Source: Flammeovirga agarivorans (lineage in GTDB: Bacteria; Bacteroidota; Bacteroidia; Cytophagales; Flammeovirgaceae). Taken from it: a stretch of 64,000 nt of DNA. A model generated the notes under the pieces. That model was not told where the DNA came from. It did no database searches and was given only the letters and a program-made list of their open reading frames with translations. This document shows positions 9,307-19,665 of this stretch, piece by piece. Position 1 is the stretch's first letter. Each line of letters starts with the position of its first letter. The translations under genes were made by a program, and so were the position numbers. Location: NCBI RefSeq assembly GCF_012641475.1, contig NZ_JABAIL010000001.1, positions 372,001-436,000 of the forward strand, in the 5' to 3' direction.

Positions 9307-9956
9307 TATCAAAATTAAATCGGGAGGCTAAAATGTGAGTTTACATTCTAGCATATTATTGATATATCTGTAAAGCTAATAACCACATGCCTGCCCTACA
9401 ATTAAACACCTAAAAATTGACAGACTATCACAACCTTTAACGCCAATTATTTTCAAGAACTACTGAAAACATTAACTGTGTACCCAATTATTAAATTTTG
9501 TAATTAATTGAAAATCTGAAAAATAGATCTATTTTAAGATTAATTTGCATTATTTTATTACATGATGCTAAATGACATTGAAAAATTTAAACTTTATTAG
9601 AATTATGTCAGTTAATATTTATAAATTGCAATTATTACGAAATTGTTGAACCTGAAATTTTTGCTACTTCTACTTATAAAAGCGACATATAATAATTTGA
9701 ATTAGTGTAATATATTTCAGCTATCTATCATTTCTACTTATAAAAAATACTTATTTATTAATAATTACATTTATGGTAAGACTATACTCAACGCTTACAT
9801 GATAGTTCCTTGAACCTATTCAAAATCAGGACTTAATTTTAAAACTTTTCTTTCGCTACTTATATAATACTGCAGTTTTAAACCCTGTAGTACGATCACT
9901 TATATATACTTATTTACAGCTTAATCTATTTCTACTGAATAGATAAATTATCGTTT
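9307..9956. other. gene-free spacer with short direct repeats
   Basis: This 650-bp AT-rich stretch lies between the divergent M23 gene and the giant surface-protein gene. I see no credible reading frame or RNA gene in it. The 14-base word TTCTACTTATAAAA occurs at 9668-9681 and again at 9732-9745, and shorter CTACTTAT relatives occur near 9856. The spacer presumably holds both promoters and the long 5' leader of the giant gene. Confidence 0.6.
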
Positions 9957-12900
9957 ATGCTTATATTTTCTACAAATCGATCACTAGCTTACTTGTTGAC
10001 AATCCTCTCATTATTATTCACTATATCAACAACTAATGCACAAGCACCTTCCGACGGAAGAGTGTATCACTTCGATCCTTCTTCATTGAGTGGAGATGTT
10101 TCTTCATGGAGCATTACAGGGGAAGGCGGAAATCCTAATCTAACATTTACAGGAGATGCAGGCTACAGACCTACTATCTTGAGTAATGGTGTTTCAGGAA
10201 ACAAAACAATCCAGTTTAACAATTCTGATTACTTATATAGTACCACAGCGCTTCCTGATATGAAGTCAGTGTACATTGTATTCAAAATTGATGGATTAAA
10301 TGCTTCAGCTTCAACCTATCAAAATGTAAATCTTATTGGTGGTGGAAGTAAACAAGTAATTTTATCTGCAAAAGATTTTTCTTATTCAGCAGAAAGAGGT
10401 TTCCGATTCAATGTTACAGGAGGAGGACAAGGTTTTAAATATAGCCTTGACTTTAATGAAACGTACACTACAGGTACTTCAGCGTCGGGAGATTCTGATC
10501 CTAAGTGGAGTTATGGTACATGGCACATCTTAGAGTTAGAATTTACAAATTCAACAATTGCTGATTTAGATCTTGGTGATTACTCTAAAATCTTTATTGG
10601 TGCACTGCCATTTAACAATCATGGAGCAGTAGAAAATAACACTTTCCAAGGTGAAATTGCAGAGATTATTGTTTACGATAAGAAAGTAGATGATGTAATT
10701 GCTTCAGGTAACACACTACATGAAGATGTAGAAACTTATCTAGATTCAAAATACAACCTTTATTCATCTAATGTTTGGTATACGACTACAGGTGGTGGAT
10801 ACAAAACATTTACTGATGCCAATTCTTGGACTACGAGTTCAAATGGTGTTGGTGGTACTAATGGTGTACCTTTACCTAACGATGAAATTCACATTTTAGG
10901 TGGACAAACAGTTACTGCTACAGCAGATAATTTATACTTCTCTAAGATGGTCGTTGAAGAAAATGGCATCTTGGATTTAGGAGAAACTACAGGGCACAAC
11001 TTCCAAACAATACAAGGTTCTGGTACTATTACTTTAAAAACAAACAATGTCCCACTAGGATATGGTTTGGACCCTACAGTAGGATTTTATTCTTATGATG
11101 CAGCAACTGGAAAAGGGGGTACACTAAGATTTGAAGGAGGTAACGATATTGTATTAAATAGTGGATTTAACTACGAATTTGGTAACGTTGAAATAGATAT
11201 AAATGGTAATAATTTTTATGCACAGGATCTAGACATCAATGGTAATTTAAATATCGTCAATGGTAATTTGATCTTTGGTGATTTTTCTGGAGCAACATAT
11301 GTAGAAACAGCATCAACACTGAATATTGGTCATTCATTATCTATTGCAACTAATGGTGGAATCGATACTCACGCTAACGATACACAAAGTCATATTATCA
11401 ATATCAACAAAGACTTTTTAAATGAAGGAAATGTTGATGCTCCTAAATTATCATTAAGAGCTATTGATGAAGTAGAAGAACAAAAATTCGAATTTAATGG
11501 TGCAACAGACATCTATCAAGTGTATGTCAACAAAGGGCTTACAAGTAGATTAAGTATCTCAGCGAATTCATCAGCTAACCTTAAATTAGGAAATGATGGT
11601 AAAGGTTTAACCATTGTCGAAGGTATTTTAAATACTGGAGGAGGAATTCGTTATGATTTCAATAATGCCTCAAATAGTAGCTACTCTCATACTCTTCCTG
11701 AAGCTGCAACTCTTGAAATTGGAGCAGGAAGTATCTTAACTATGAGTGGTGGATTTGTATTTTATGTATCAGGTAAGATTAATCTTGATGGAGGTATATT
11801 CGATATATATAACGATGGAGTGAACAACCCTACAATGGGTATAGTTTTAAGAGAATTATCACAATTAGAAGTAAACAGTGGTACGTTAAAGTCTACAGTG
11901 ATTCGTCCAACGGTAGGTTCACTTTCAGCTATACACAGAGGTTCTATAAAACTATACGGTGGTACTACTCACCTTTATGGTACATCCCAAGCTTTTTATA
12001 CGCTAGTATTACCTTTCTCAGATAACTCTTTCGAGATGTATGATGGAGCAGAGTTAAATATCTATGCAGAAAATGATAAAGGTATTCATATTGATGCTAA
12101 CCCTGAAAACGTAAATGTAGAGGGTGGTGAAATCAATATCTTTACAACTGCAGGAAATAACTTTATTCTAAATTCATCAGCACCTCTTTATAATGTAAAT
12201 ACTTATGGAGATGGAACTGTAAAATTAGCAGAGGCTACCTATTCATGGAGTGGAAATAATGTAGTGACTCCAGCCAATGATTTATATATCAATGGATCAT
12301 TAAACCTTGCTGCTAGTAAGTTGGACGGTAACAACAAAGACTTATACATCAAGAAAAACCTAATCCTATCAAAAGAAGAACCATTTGTATATACAGGTAT
12401 TCAAAGAAATACAGGAACTAATCAAGCAAATTGGTTCCAATCGTCGGTAAATTGGATCAACTTTATTGGTAATGATGATTCTGAGTTAAACATTAATTAT
12501 GAAATTGCTAACGATATTACTTTTGATGTTGGTAATATTTCAGTAGGTAATTTTAGAATCAATAAAGATACACAAGACAAGAAAGTAACATTAGTTGCCC
12601 ATTCTAGTTTTGCTATTTCTGATGACACCGAAGCTACAATCGGATACCATGAAAATGAGTCTAACTTAATTGATTTTGAAGGAGACTTTGAATTACTTTC
12701 AGGTATTTTTGATCATAGAAATTATTCTGTTCGATTATTTAGAACAGGTGCTACAGTAAAGAACTTCGGTACATTTGGTATTTATGATGGAACAAAAACA
12801 TTGTCAGATACTGAAGGTACTGCAGGTGTACAAGCCTTATTAAAGTTTAGAGAAGGTGATGTAACCATCGAAACAACCGACAACGCTGTATTTGGTAACG

Positions 12901-15900
12901 TTCGTATCTACCTTGAAGATCACACATTAAGTTTTACAAGTGATGTGAAATTTAATCGTGTACAATATGTTTCAGGTACTGTGGATTTACAGGATTATCA
13001 GTTAACTATCGATCGCTTTACATTTGGTACAGGTTATTCTTTAACATGTGCTAGAGATGGCGACAATAATGTAGTAAATGCTGGTTGTGAGGATGCTATT
13101 ATTCCTCGTTTTGGTACTGGTACTTTAAAAAGAAGTAACACAAATATCAAAACATACAATAACTTCTTTGTTACGAATGGTAAAGCTTCTAGTGGTGGCT
13201 TAAGATTAAAAGTAGATAATAATAGAACTGACTTTGAGTTTGTTAATATCCATGATAAGTTAACCAACAAAAAATATACAGCATCACATGATGATGACGC
13301 CATCTATATGGCCAACTCTCGTAGATATGGCGGTATAGCCCTTCACTTTCCGGTTGCTATAAGAGATGATAATTCAAATTATATCTATACACCTGCCAGT
13401 GTTGTTTTGACTAATGTAGATGATAATAATTCTGGTTATATTTCTGTATCACCGGCATTATCTCAATTACCTACTGCCAATCAAGATTCAAATGATGAAT
13501 TATTAGGTGTTTATTGGAATGTAAAACGTTCTTCTTTTACAGAAGATGCGACTTTACCAACAGTAAGATGGTTCTTCGAAATCCCAAATGATTTTGGTTC
13601 AGGGTTAAATCCATTTACTTCTAACTCTAATGACTTAACAGATTCTGAATTAGAAGATTTGGTACCTGGTAAAGTATTAGACAACGATAGTTATATCAGA
13701 CAAAACAATGCAAATGTATCTAGTACTTATGAGCGTATCAGTTTTGATGCTCCGGAAATAGATGCTAATGGCGATATTACCAACCCAACGGTAAGTGATA
13801 TTAAAAGAGATATTATGCTAATGTCTAGATGGGATGGAAATTTAGCGTTTGACCCTCTAGATGTATACCAAGATAAATTAGTATTTGCATTCGAAGAAAA
13901 TTACGATGGTTCTGATAGGTTTGTATTAGAAAATGCAAACTACACAGTAGGTCATCCAACTCGTTTTGATGGTGCACCAAGAATTATGGTTTACCAAAAT
14001 AAACTAGCATTAGATGGTGATGGTAAATATCAGTACAATTATGGTGCTGGAGAAGGGGATAACTCTTGGGATAACCCTTTAAACTGGTATGTTTTAGACG
14101 AGTCAAAATATGACGATGCTAATGCTTTAACTCCAATTGGAGCCGGTGGTCAGATTCCTACAAAAAATGATGTTGTAATTCTAGGTACTGAAGATTTTGG
14201 TGCAACAGGAATTATCATCAATACAGGTAAGAGTACGTTAACTTACAGTGAAGCAGAGTACGATAATGGATTAAATGCTTACATTCAAAAAGATATTGAA
14301 GTAGCGGAATTAAAATTTGAACACTCTGAAAGAAGACGAGGTAATATTGAAGTTTACGGTGGTGATCTGAAAATTGGTAAAGTAACAGGTGCAGGAGAGC
14401 TGGCACTAAACTTCGGTAAAGACGAGGATCAAGATTACTTCGAACCAAAACTGATAGGTGACTTTGGAGAGTGGACCAACAATCCGATAAGTATATTAAA
14501 GTTGATGTTCCCTTTTAAATTGAAAGGTACTTCAGGTGAAGAATCGATCACTACTTTAGCTCATGCAGCAGATTTTGGGGCAACAGCATTAACAAAAATG
14601 CCTCAATTGAATTTATCAAAACTTCCAATTGTAGAATTACATTCAGGGGCATGTTACTTTGACTATGACTTTGAAGCAGAAGCTATAGAAGTGAGATATA
14701 GAGGTACATTATATATCGATGGTGAAACTACAAATGGTAACATCACTTTAAATGACACCTTAAGAGTACATAACGATGGTGCTATTATCTTCGGTAAAGA
14801 AGGTAATCATCCTAAAACAATCAATGCAGGTACTTTATTCTCATCTCAGAGATCATCAGAAGGTGTACTTGAAAACCAGAACTATATATACATCGAGCAA
14901 GGGATAGCAACAACACCTGTTCATCATACTTTAAATGTTTCAAAGAATTTAAAAATCAATGATATTCTTTACTTCGATTTATATGGTGGAGGAATCAATG
15001 ATAGTGATGGAGCAACAGATGCACAAGCTTCAAAAGTAACATTAAACTTCACTGGAGATGAAGATGCATCATTCGAGTATCCTGATGCAGAGCAAAGAGC
15101 ATCGATTGAATTATATGATGTATCGTTCAATAGAGGTAAGTCAACAACTTTCACAATACAGGATCCATTCACTATTGCTAAAACAGCTGATGGAGACACA
15201 GAAGAAAAACCTTTCCTAATCAATAGTGGTACTGTTGTATTAGAACCATCTTCTGCTTGGAATGTAGAACTAAATTCAGGAGGTGAAGAATATTATATTC
15301 CTTCTGATGCAGGTTTAATCGTAAAAAATAATGCGACAGTAACAATTTCTTCTACACATGCTACAACTGGTGGTATGTTATTAGATGGTCTATTGGAAGT
15401 AGATGGTGGTACTGTCGATTTCGATGAAGGTTCTTATAACTATATCAGTTATGGTATTTCTGGTAATGCCAAGATTAATGTAAAAGCAGGTGAGTTTGTT
15501 GTCGGCGGGCAAGTTCGTAGAGTATTGAACAACGATAAAGGAGCACTTCACTTCTATCAAAGTGGTGGTACATTTACTGTTGGTGGTCAGACTCTTCCTA
15601 GTAATTATAATCAAAAAGCAATATTTGAAATCGTTGATGATGGATCTATTAATTTAGATTTCACTTATGATGAGTCTAATCCTACAACTTCATTTACAAT
15701 CAAAGGATCTACTTCTTATGGAGCTAATGATGTCAGTTTATTACTAACACCAACTACACAATCATTAAGTAATTTCTATGAGAATGAAGACACAAGTTTA
15801 CCTTCAAGAATTCTTATTGAAGGAGACAATTCATCAACATTCTCTATTCACTCAACTTTACCATTGGGTGATACAGAAGTGAAAAGTGGTACTGTAAAAG

Positions 15901-18900
15901 TATTGGAAGACGATTTGTATTTCAGTGGTGATCTATTAATCAACGCTGGAACTACTTTTGAACAAGGGATAAAAGACGTATGGTTCGATCAGAGTATTTA
16001 TAACTCAGGAACGTACGAGGCCGAAAATACAACGACTTACTTCAATAAAGCAACTCAATATTTATACGATAGAGATGCTGATGGATCTGCTTTGGGTGTT
16101 TATAATTTCGGAAATGTAAAAGTAACTCAAGAGACTTCAAAGTTGATTATTACTTATGCACAAACAGAGAATGGGCAAAGTGGTATTTTAATTAATGGTA
16201 ACCTTGAGCTAGGTGAAGGTGCTAGAATTGGCCCAAAAACGAATGATACTGGTTTAATACAATCTGATATCTATTTACTAGGTGATTTATTCTTATCTAA
16301 CGGTACTATCAGTAATGATAATTCAGGTAATGGTAAATTATATATGGCGGGTACTTCGAATCAAATTATCAATTCTGAAGAGGGGACAATCTACAGTATG
16401 GTGATTGATAATATGAACCACGCTTCTTTAAAAGATCCAGATAATGAAGATCTATTCCTGACTTTGACAATCGAGAATTGCTTACAATTAAAAAGTGGTA
16501 ATCTTCAGATTGATGAGAATACTTTAATTATTGAAGAAGGAGCATCTATTACAGGTGCAACGAATGCATCAACATTAAATGACTTCAGTAATACAAGTAT
16601 GATCGAAGTAACGGATAGAAACCGTAACGGCGGTGTATATGTGATGTATGCTAAAACGGAAACAAAATCTACGGTTGTTCCATTAGGTGTTGGTAGTAAG
16701 TTTACACCAATTGAATTGGACTTAACAACAGGAGCTACTTCTGATAATTTTGGAGTCTCAATCAATGTATTGAATGAAATTCCAGTAAAATCTATAGAAG
16801 AAGGTCTAACTCAAGCTGATGCTAGAATTATTGATTTTGGTTGGTACATTAATATGGTGAAATCCAATTCTTCAAGATCAATAAGAGATATTCCTACAGG
16901 TGTTCAATTAAGTGTCAACCTACACTACAATGATGAAGATATTATCAATGGAGGTGATGAAACGACTTACCTTCCATCTGTAAATGTGGGGAATGCATTC
17001 TATGATTTCACTGTAAACGATGTTTATGAGAATGATAATTACGGTACAGTGTTAATTAATGCTGCATTGATGGCCAATATAAATGCGTTATTACCTGCCA
17101 ACTTACAGGAATCGAAATTTGAGTCATTAATGGTAATAGGTCACCCAGATGATATTGCAGATCTTACACCTATTTTTAGAACACAACCAAGACAAACAAT
17201 GACTCAAGTTGACAATGATGGTTTAACTGAGTTGGCTTGGAATTCTACTTCTTCTTGGCAACGTTATGATTACTCTTTAGGTAGTTATGAAGCATTGCAA
17301 CCTACCGACGATGTACCAGGTTTAGGTGCAATTGTTAAAGTACGAAGAGGTACAGCAGTAGTATTAGATCAAGATGTTGAACTTTCTGAAATCACAATAG
17401 AAGATGAAAATACAACTTACTACGATGGTAAATTAATTATTGCAGCAGGTTCAGAAGGAGCAAGTTTAGGTAAAGTTGATGGTAAAGGTTTAATCATCAT
17501 GAGAATCGAGAGATTGATCGATGATAACTGGTCAGAATTCTTAACACTAAATAATGGTGGTGTTATTATGGATATCACTGGTAATGCTACTTATACTGAT
17601 GTAGAAAATAAAAATGGTGATGGTTCATATGCGAATGATTTTATCGAAGTAAATGCCGCTACCAATGTTGCAGGTATCAACGAGTTAACACTTGTAGCTC
17701 CAGACAATGGTTTAGGTGCAGAAACATATCCTGTGTATACATTAAATAGTAACCTTACTATTGGAGATAAAGGTCTAACAGTAAATGATGGAACAACACT
17801 AATCATTGGTAATAATAATGAGGTGGAAGTGGAAGTGATGACGGATTTAACTTTAAAGAAAGATCCTGATATGGCTGAAAACAACCATGCGAGGTTATAT
17901 CTTAATGGAGGTTCCAAACTAGTTATTCATGGTAACTTTATTGCAGAAGCCGGTACTGTGATTAAAAGTTTCAATAGTAAATCGGGTGAAAAAGAATTTG
18001 TCTTTAAAAAGGATATTACTTTCGAGTCGGGTGTAGTTCTTAGTGATAATGATTTAACATTTATCTTAGATGGTACTACTACTCAGCATGTACAGGTGGG
18101 TAATACGAAAGATATGCCATTGAAAAAAGTAGTAGTGATGAACACATCTTCTGAAACTACTGAAGAGGCAATCCAATTACAAAGTAACTTATTTGTTGGT
18201 GAAGAATTAGATCTTACTGACGGTAAAATTGCTTCAAATGGTTTCTTGTTCCATAGAGGAGCAATTAACTATGATCCTGATGCGGTAGTGAACAAAGCTT
18301 TTGCTTCTTACATAACTGGTTTAGCACATTTCTTAGTAGAAGCAAACCATGAAGGAGCAACTTTCTTCCCTATAGGTAACTTGGCTGATTTCCATCCAAT
18401 TGGAGTAGGACAAATTGAGCAGAAAGACCCAGGCTTCTCACATAAAACAATTGATGCTGGACAATCTCATATTGTATGGCAAGTTGAATATGTAAGCGGT
18501 AAGAAAATAAAAGGCGATGGTTCGGATTTAGATTTACCTGCTGATATTAATACAGTATATACAGAAGGGCACTGGGAGTTAAACCCAATGACGGTTGGAG
18601 AAACATTAGCTCGTCAGTCTGAAGAATTTACAACTCACGTCAATTTTATATTTGATGGTAAACTGGATGGCTATGCAGCTGCAGAAGATGTAAGATTGTT
18701 ATATCACACAGACGGTGCTGAAACTTGGGATTACTTACAATCAGGAGAGCCAGATTATCTACCTGCTGATGGTGTGATCCAATCTACTCCAATTACATTC
18801 TATGGTACTCGTCCAAGTGGAAGTGGCTCTAGATTAATGTCGAATGCAAGAACTTTATCTGAAGTAATTGGAAATCCAGGTAATGATAATAATATTATTT

Positions 18901-19487
18901 CGGTGTCCAATGCAGGTGATGACCTTCCTGTAGAGCTGGTTTACTTCGAAGGCGAACTTGCAGATAATGGTGTGACATTATCTTGGAGTACTGCTGCCGA
19001 ATTAAACAATGAAGGTTTCTATATTGAAGTGTCAATTGATGGAAGAAACTACGAAGAAATCGCTTTTGTAGAAGGTCAAGGTAACTCAAATATTACGAAA
19101 AATTATTCGTATATTCATGAAAGACCATATGGAGGTCAATCGTACTATAGATTAGTTCAAGTAGATTTTGACGGACAGTATGAGATCTTCGGACCTGTGG
19201 TAATCAACAACGAATCTGAAGATACGGAAACGGTCAATGAAGAATCAGTGTTGATTTATCCAAACCCTAACAATGGCGATGTGGTGAATATTCAGTTCAC
19301 TAATTTCGACCAAGAAGTACAAGTTGTATTAATGAACAACAATGGATTAACAATTGAGTCTATCACTCATAATCCATCAGAAGATCCTGAAGCTTCATTT
19401 GGTGTAAGGGATTTACCTTCTGGTATGTACTTAATTAAAGTGATCGATGCGAAGAAATCAGTCGTAAAAAAATTGATAATTCGCTAA
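9957..19487 (+). CDS. giant T9SS-exported adhesin-like protein with beta-helix repeats
   Basis: A 3176-residue secreted protein. The signal peptide ends at about residue 29 (TTNAQ). Residues 35-270 look like a LamG/concanavalin-A fold. Three similar modules with a W..S/N.W start, a P..D/N..V/I turn and a beta-rich tail begin near residues 272, 1367 and 2424; they resemble G8-type domains. The long stretches between are rich in N, G, D, T and V and read like right-handed parallel beta-helix. Two P-L/I-G-x-G/N blocks occur near 2240 and 2803. A DLPVELVYF linker domain begins near 2988, and a type A T9SS sorting domain (LIYPNPNNGD ... GMYLIKV) fills about 3098-3176. The likely role is adhesion or gliding substrate contact, or glycan binding. 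There is no enzyme motif. Confidence 0.85.
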   Translation: MLIFSTNRSLAYLLTILSLLFTISTTNAQAPSDGRVYHFDPSSLSGDVSSWSITGEGGNPNLTFTGDAGYRPTILSNGVSGNKTIQFNNSDYLYSTTALPDMKSVYIVFKIDGLNASASTYQNVNLIGGGSKQVILSAKDFSYSAERGFRFNVTGGGQGFKYSLDFNETYTTGTSASGDSDPKWSYGTWHILELEFTNSTIADLDLGDYSKIFIGALPFNNHGAVENNTFQGEIAEIIVYDKKVDDVIASGNTLHEDVETYLDSKYNLYSSNVWYTTTGGGYKTFTDANSWTTSSNGVGGTNGVPLPNDEIHILGGQTVTATADNLYFSKMVVEENGILDLGETTGHNFQTIQGSGTITLKTNNVPLGYGLDPTVGFYSYDAATGKGGTLRFEGGNDIVLNSGFNYEFGNVEIDINGNNFYAQDLDINGNLNIVNGNLIFGDFSGATYVETASTLNIGHSLSIATNGGIDTHANDTQSHIININKDFLNEGNVDAPKLSLRAIDEVEEQKFEFNGATDIYQVYVNKGLTSRLSISANSSANLKLGNDGKGLTIVEGILNTGGGIRYDFNNASNSSYSHTLPEAATLEIGAGSILTMSGGFVFYVSGKINLDGGIFDIYNDGVNNPTMGIVLRELSQLEVNSGTLKSTVIRPTVGSLSAIHRGSIKLYGGTTHLYGTSQAFYTLVLPFSDNSFEMYDGAELNIYAENDKGIHIDANPENVNVEGGEINIFTTAGNNFILNSSAPLYNVNTYGDGTVKLAEATYSWSGNNVVTPANDLYINGSLNLAASKLDGNNKDLYIKKNLILSKEEPFVYTGIQRNTGTNQANWFQSSVNWINFIGNDDSELNINYEIANDITFDVGNISVGNFRINKDTQDKKVTLVAHSSFAISDDTEATIGYHENESNLIDFEGDFELLSGIFDHRNYSVRLFRTGATVKNFGTFGIYDGTKTLSDTEGTAGVQALLKFREGDVTIETTDNAVFGNVRIYLEDHTLSFTSDVKFNRVQYVSGTVDLQDYQLTIDRFTFGTGYSLTCARDGDNNVVNAGCEDAIIPRFGTGTLKRSNTNIKTYNNFFVTNGKASSGGLRLKVDNNRTDFEFVNIHDKLTNKKYTASHDDDAIYMANSRRYGGIALHFPVAIRDDNSNYIYTPASVVLTNVDDNNSGYISVSPALSQLPTANQDSNDELLGVYWNVKRSSFTEDATLPTVRWFFEIPNDFGSGLNPFTSNSNDLTDSELEDLVPGKVLDNDSYIRQNNANVSSTYERISFDAPEIDANGDITNPTVSDIKRDIMLMSRWDGNLAFDPLDVYQDKLVFAFEENYDGSDRFVLENANYTVGHPTRFDGAPRIMVYQNKLALDGDGKYQYNYGAGEGDNSWDNPLNWYVLDESKYDDANALTPIGAGGQIPTKNDVVILGTEDFGATGIIINTGKSTLTYSEAEYDNGLNAYIQKDIEVAELKFEHSERRRGNIEVYGGDLKIGKVTGAGELALNFGKDEDQDYFEPKLIGDFGEWTNNPISILKLMFPFKLKGTSGEESITTLAHAADFGATALTKMPQLNLSKLPIVELHSGACYFDYDFEAEAIEVRYRGTLYIDGETTNGNITLNDTLRVHNDGAIIFGKEGNHPKTINAGTLFSSQRSSEGVLENQNYIYIEQGIATTPVHHTLNVSKNLKINDILYFDLYGGGINDSDGATDAQASKVTLNFTGDEDASFEYPDAEQRASIELYDVSFNRGKSTTFTIQDPFTIAKTADGDTEEKPFLINSGTVVLEPSSAWNVELNSGGEEYYIPSDAGLIVKNNATVTISSTHATTGGMLLDGLLEVDGGTVDFDEGSYNYISYGISGNAKINVKAGEFVVGGQVRRVLNNDKGALHFYQSGGTFTVGGQTLPSNYNQKAIFEIVDDGSINLDFTYDESNPTTSFTIKGSTSYGANDVSLLLTPTTQSLSNFYENEDTSLPSRILIEGDNSSTFSIHSTLPLGDTEVKSGTVKVLEDDLYFSGDLLINAGTTFEQGIKDVWFDQSIYNSGTYEAENTTTYFNKATQYLYDRDADGSALGVYNFGNVKVTQETSKLIITYAQTENGQSGILINGNLELGEGARIGPKTNDTGLIQSDIYLLGDLFLSNGTISNDNSGNGKLYMAGTSNQIINSEEGTIYSMVIDNMNHASLKDPDNEDLFLTLTIENCLQLKSGNLQIDENTLIIEEGASITGATNASTLNDFSNTSMIEVTDRNRNGGVYVMYAKTETKSTVVPLGVGSKFTPIELDLTTGATSDNFGVSINVLNEIPVKSIEEGLTQADARIIDFGWYINMVKSNSSRSIRDIPTGVQLSVNLHYNDEDIINGGDETTYLPSVNVGNAFYDFTVNDVYENDNYGTVLINAALMANINALLPANLQESKFESLMVIGHPDDIADLTPIFRTQPRQTMTQVDNDGLTELAWNSTSSWQRYDYSLGSYEALQPTDDVPGLGAIVKVRRGTAVVLDQDVELSEITIEDENTTYYDGKLIIAAGSEGASLGKVDGKGLIIMRIERLIDDNWSEFLTLNNGGVIMDITGNATYTDVENKNGDGSYANDFIEVNAATNVAGINELTLVAPDNGLGAETYPVYTLNSNLTIGDKGLTVNDGTTLIIGNNNEVEVEVMTDLTLKKDPDMAENNHARLYLNGGSKLVIHGNFIAEAGTVIKSFNSKSGEKEFVFKKDITFESGVVLSDNDLTFILDGTTTQHVQVGNTKDMPLKKVVVMNTSSETTEEAIQLQSNLFVGEELDLTDGKIASNGFLFHRGAINYDPDAVVNKAFASYITGLAHFLVEANHEGATFFPIGNLADFHPIGVGQIEQKDPGFSHKTIDAGQSHIVWQVEYVSGKKIKGDGSDLDLPADINTVYTEGHWELNPMTVGETLARQSEEFTTHVNFIFDGKLDGYAAAEDVRLLYHTDGAETWDYLQSGEPDYLPADGVIQSTPITFYGTRPSGSGSRLMSNARTLSEVIGNPGNDNNIISVSNAGDDLPVELVYFEGELADNGVTLSWSTAAELNNEGFYIEVSIDGRNYEEIAFVEGQGNSNITKNYSYIHERPYGGQSYYRLVQVDFDGQYEIFGPVVINNESEDTETVNEESVLIYPNPNNGDVVNIQFTNFDQEVQVVLMNNNGLTIESITHNPSEDPEASFGVRDLPSGMYLIKVIDAKKSVVKKLIIR

Positions 19488-19506
19488 TTATATAAGCAGA
19501 GTGGGA

Positions 19507-19543
19507 AAGGCTATCACCAATTGGTGGTAGCCTTTTTGTTTTT
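19507..19543 (+). terminator. Rho-independent terminator after the giant gene
   Basis: A 12-bp stem (19507-19518 with 19523-19534, one G-U pair) with a 4-base loop leads into T residues. It separates the giant gene from the next surface-protein gene. Confidence 0.85.
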
Positions 19544-19665
19544 TATTAAGTATTTATGATAAGATTCTAAGAAGTTGGTGAGGAAAATTTATGCTCTTGT
19601 GTTCTTTGTTTACATATTTGCCCCTTGGTATTACTAACGTATGCTATACATAATCTTATCACCCA

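Noticed and set aside
13034-17917. Several minus-strand open frames inside the giant gene (for example 13034-13303 and 17591-17917)
   Set aside because: They are antisense to a gene with a consistent protein pattern, have no domain, and start at arbitrary codons; they arise from low stop frequency in that frame.
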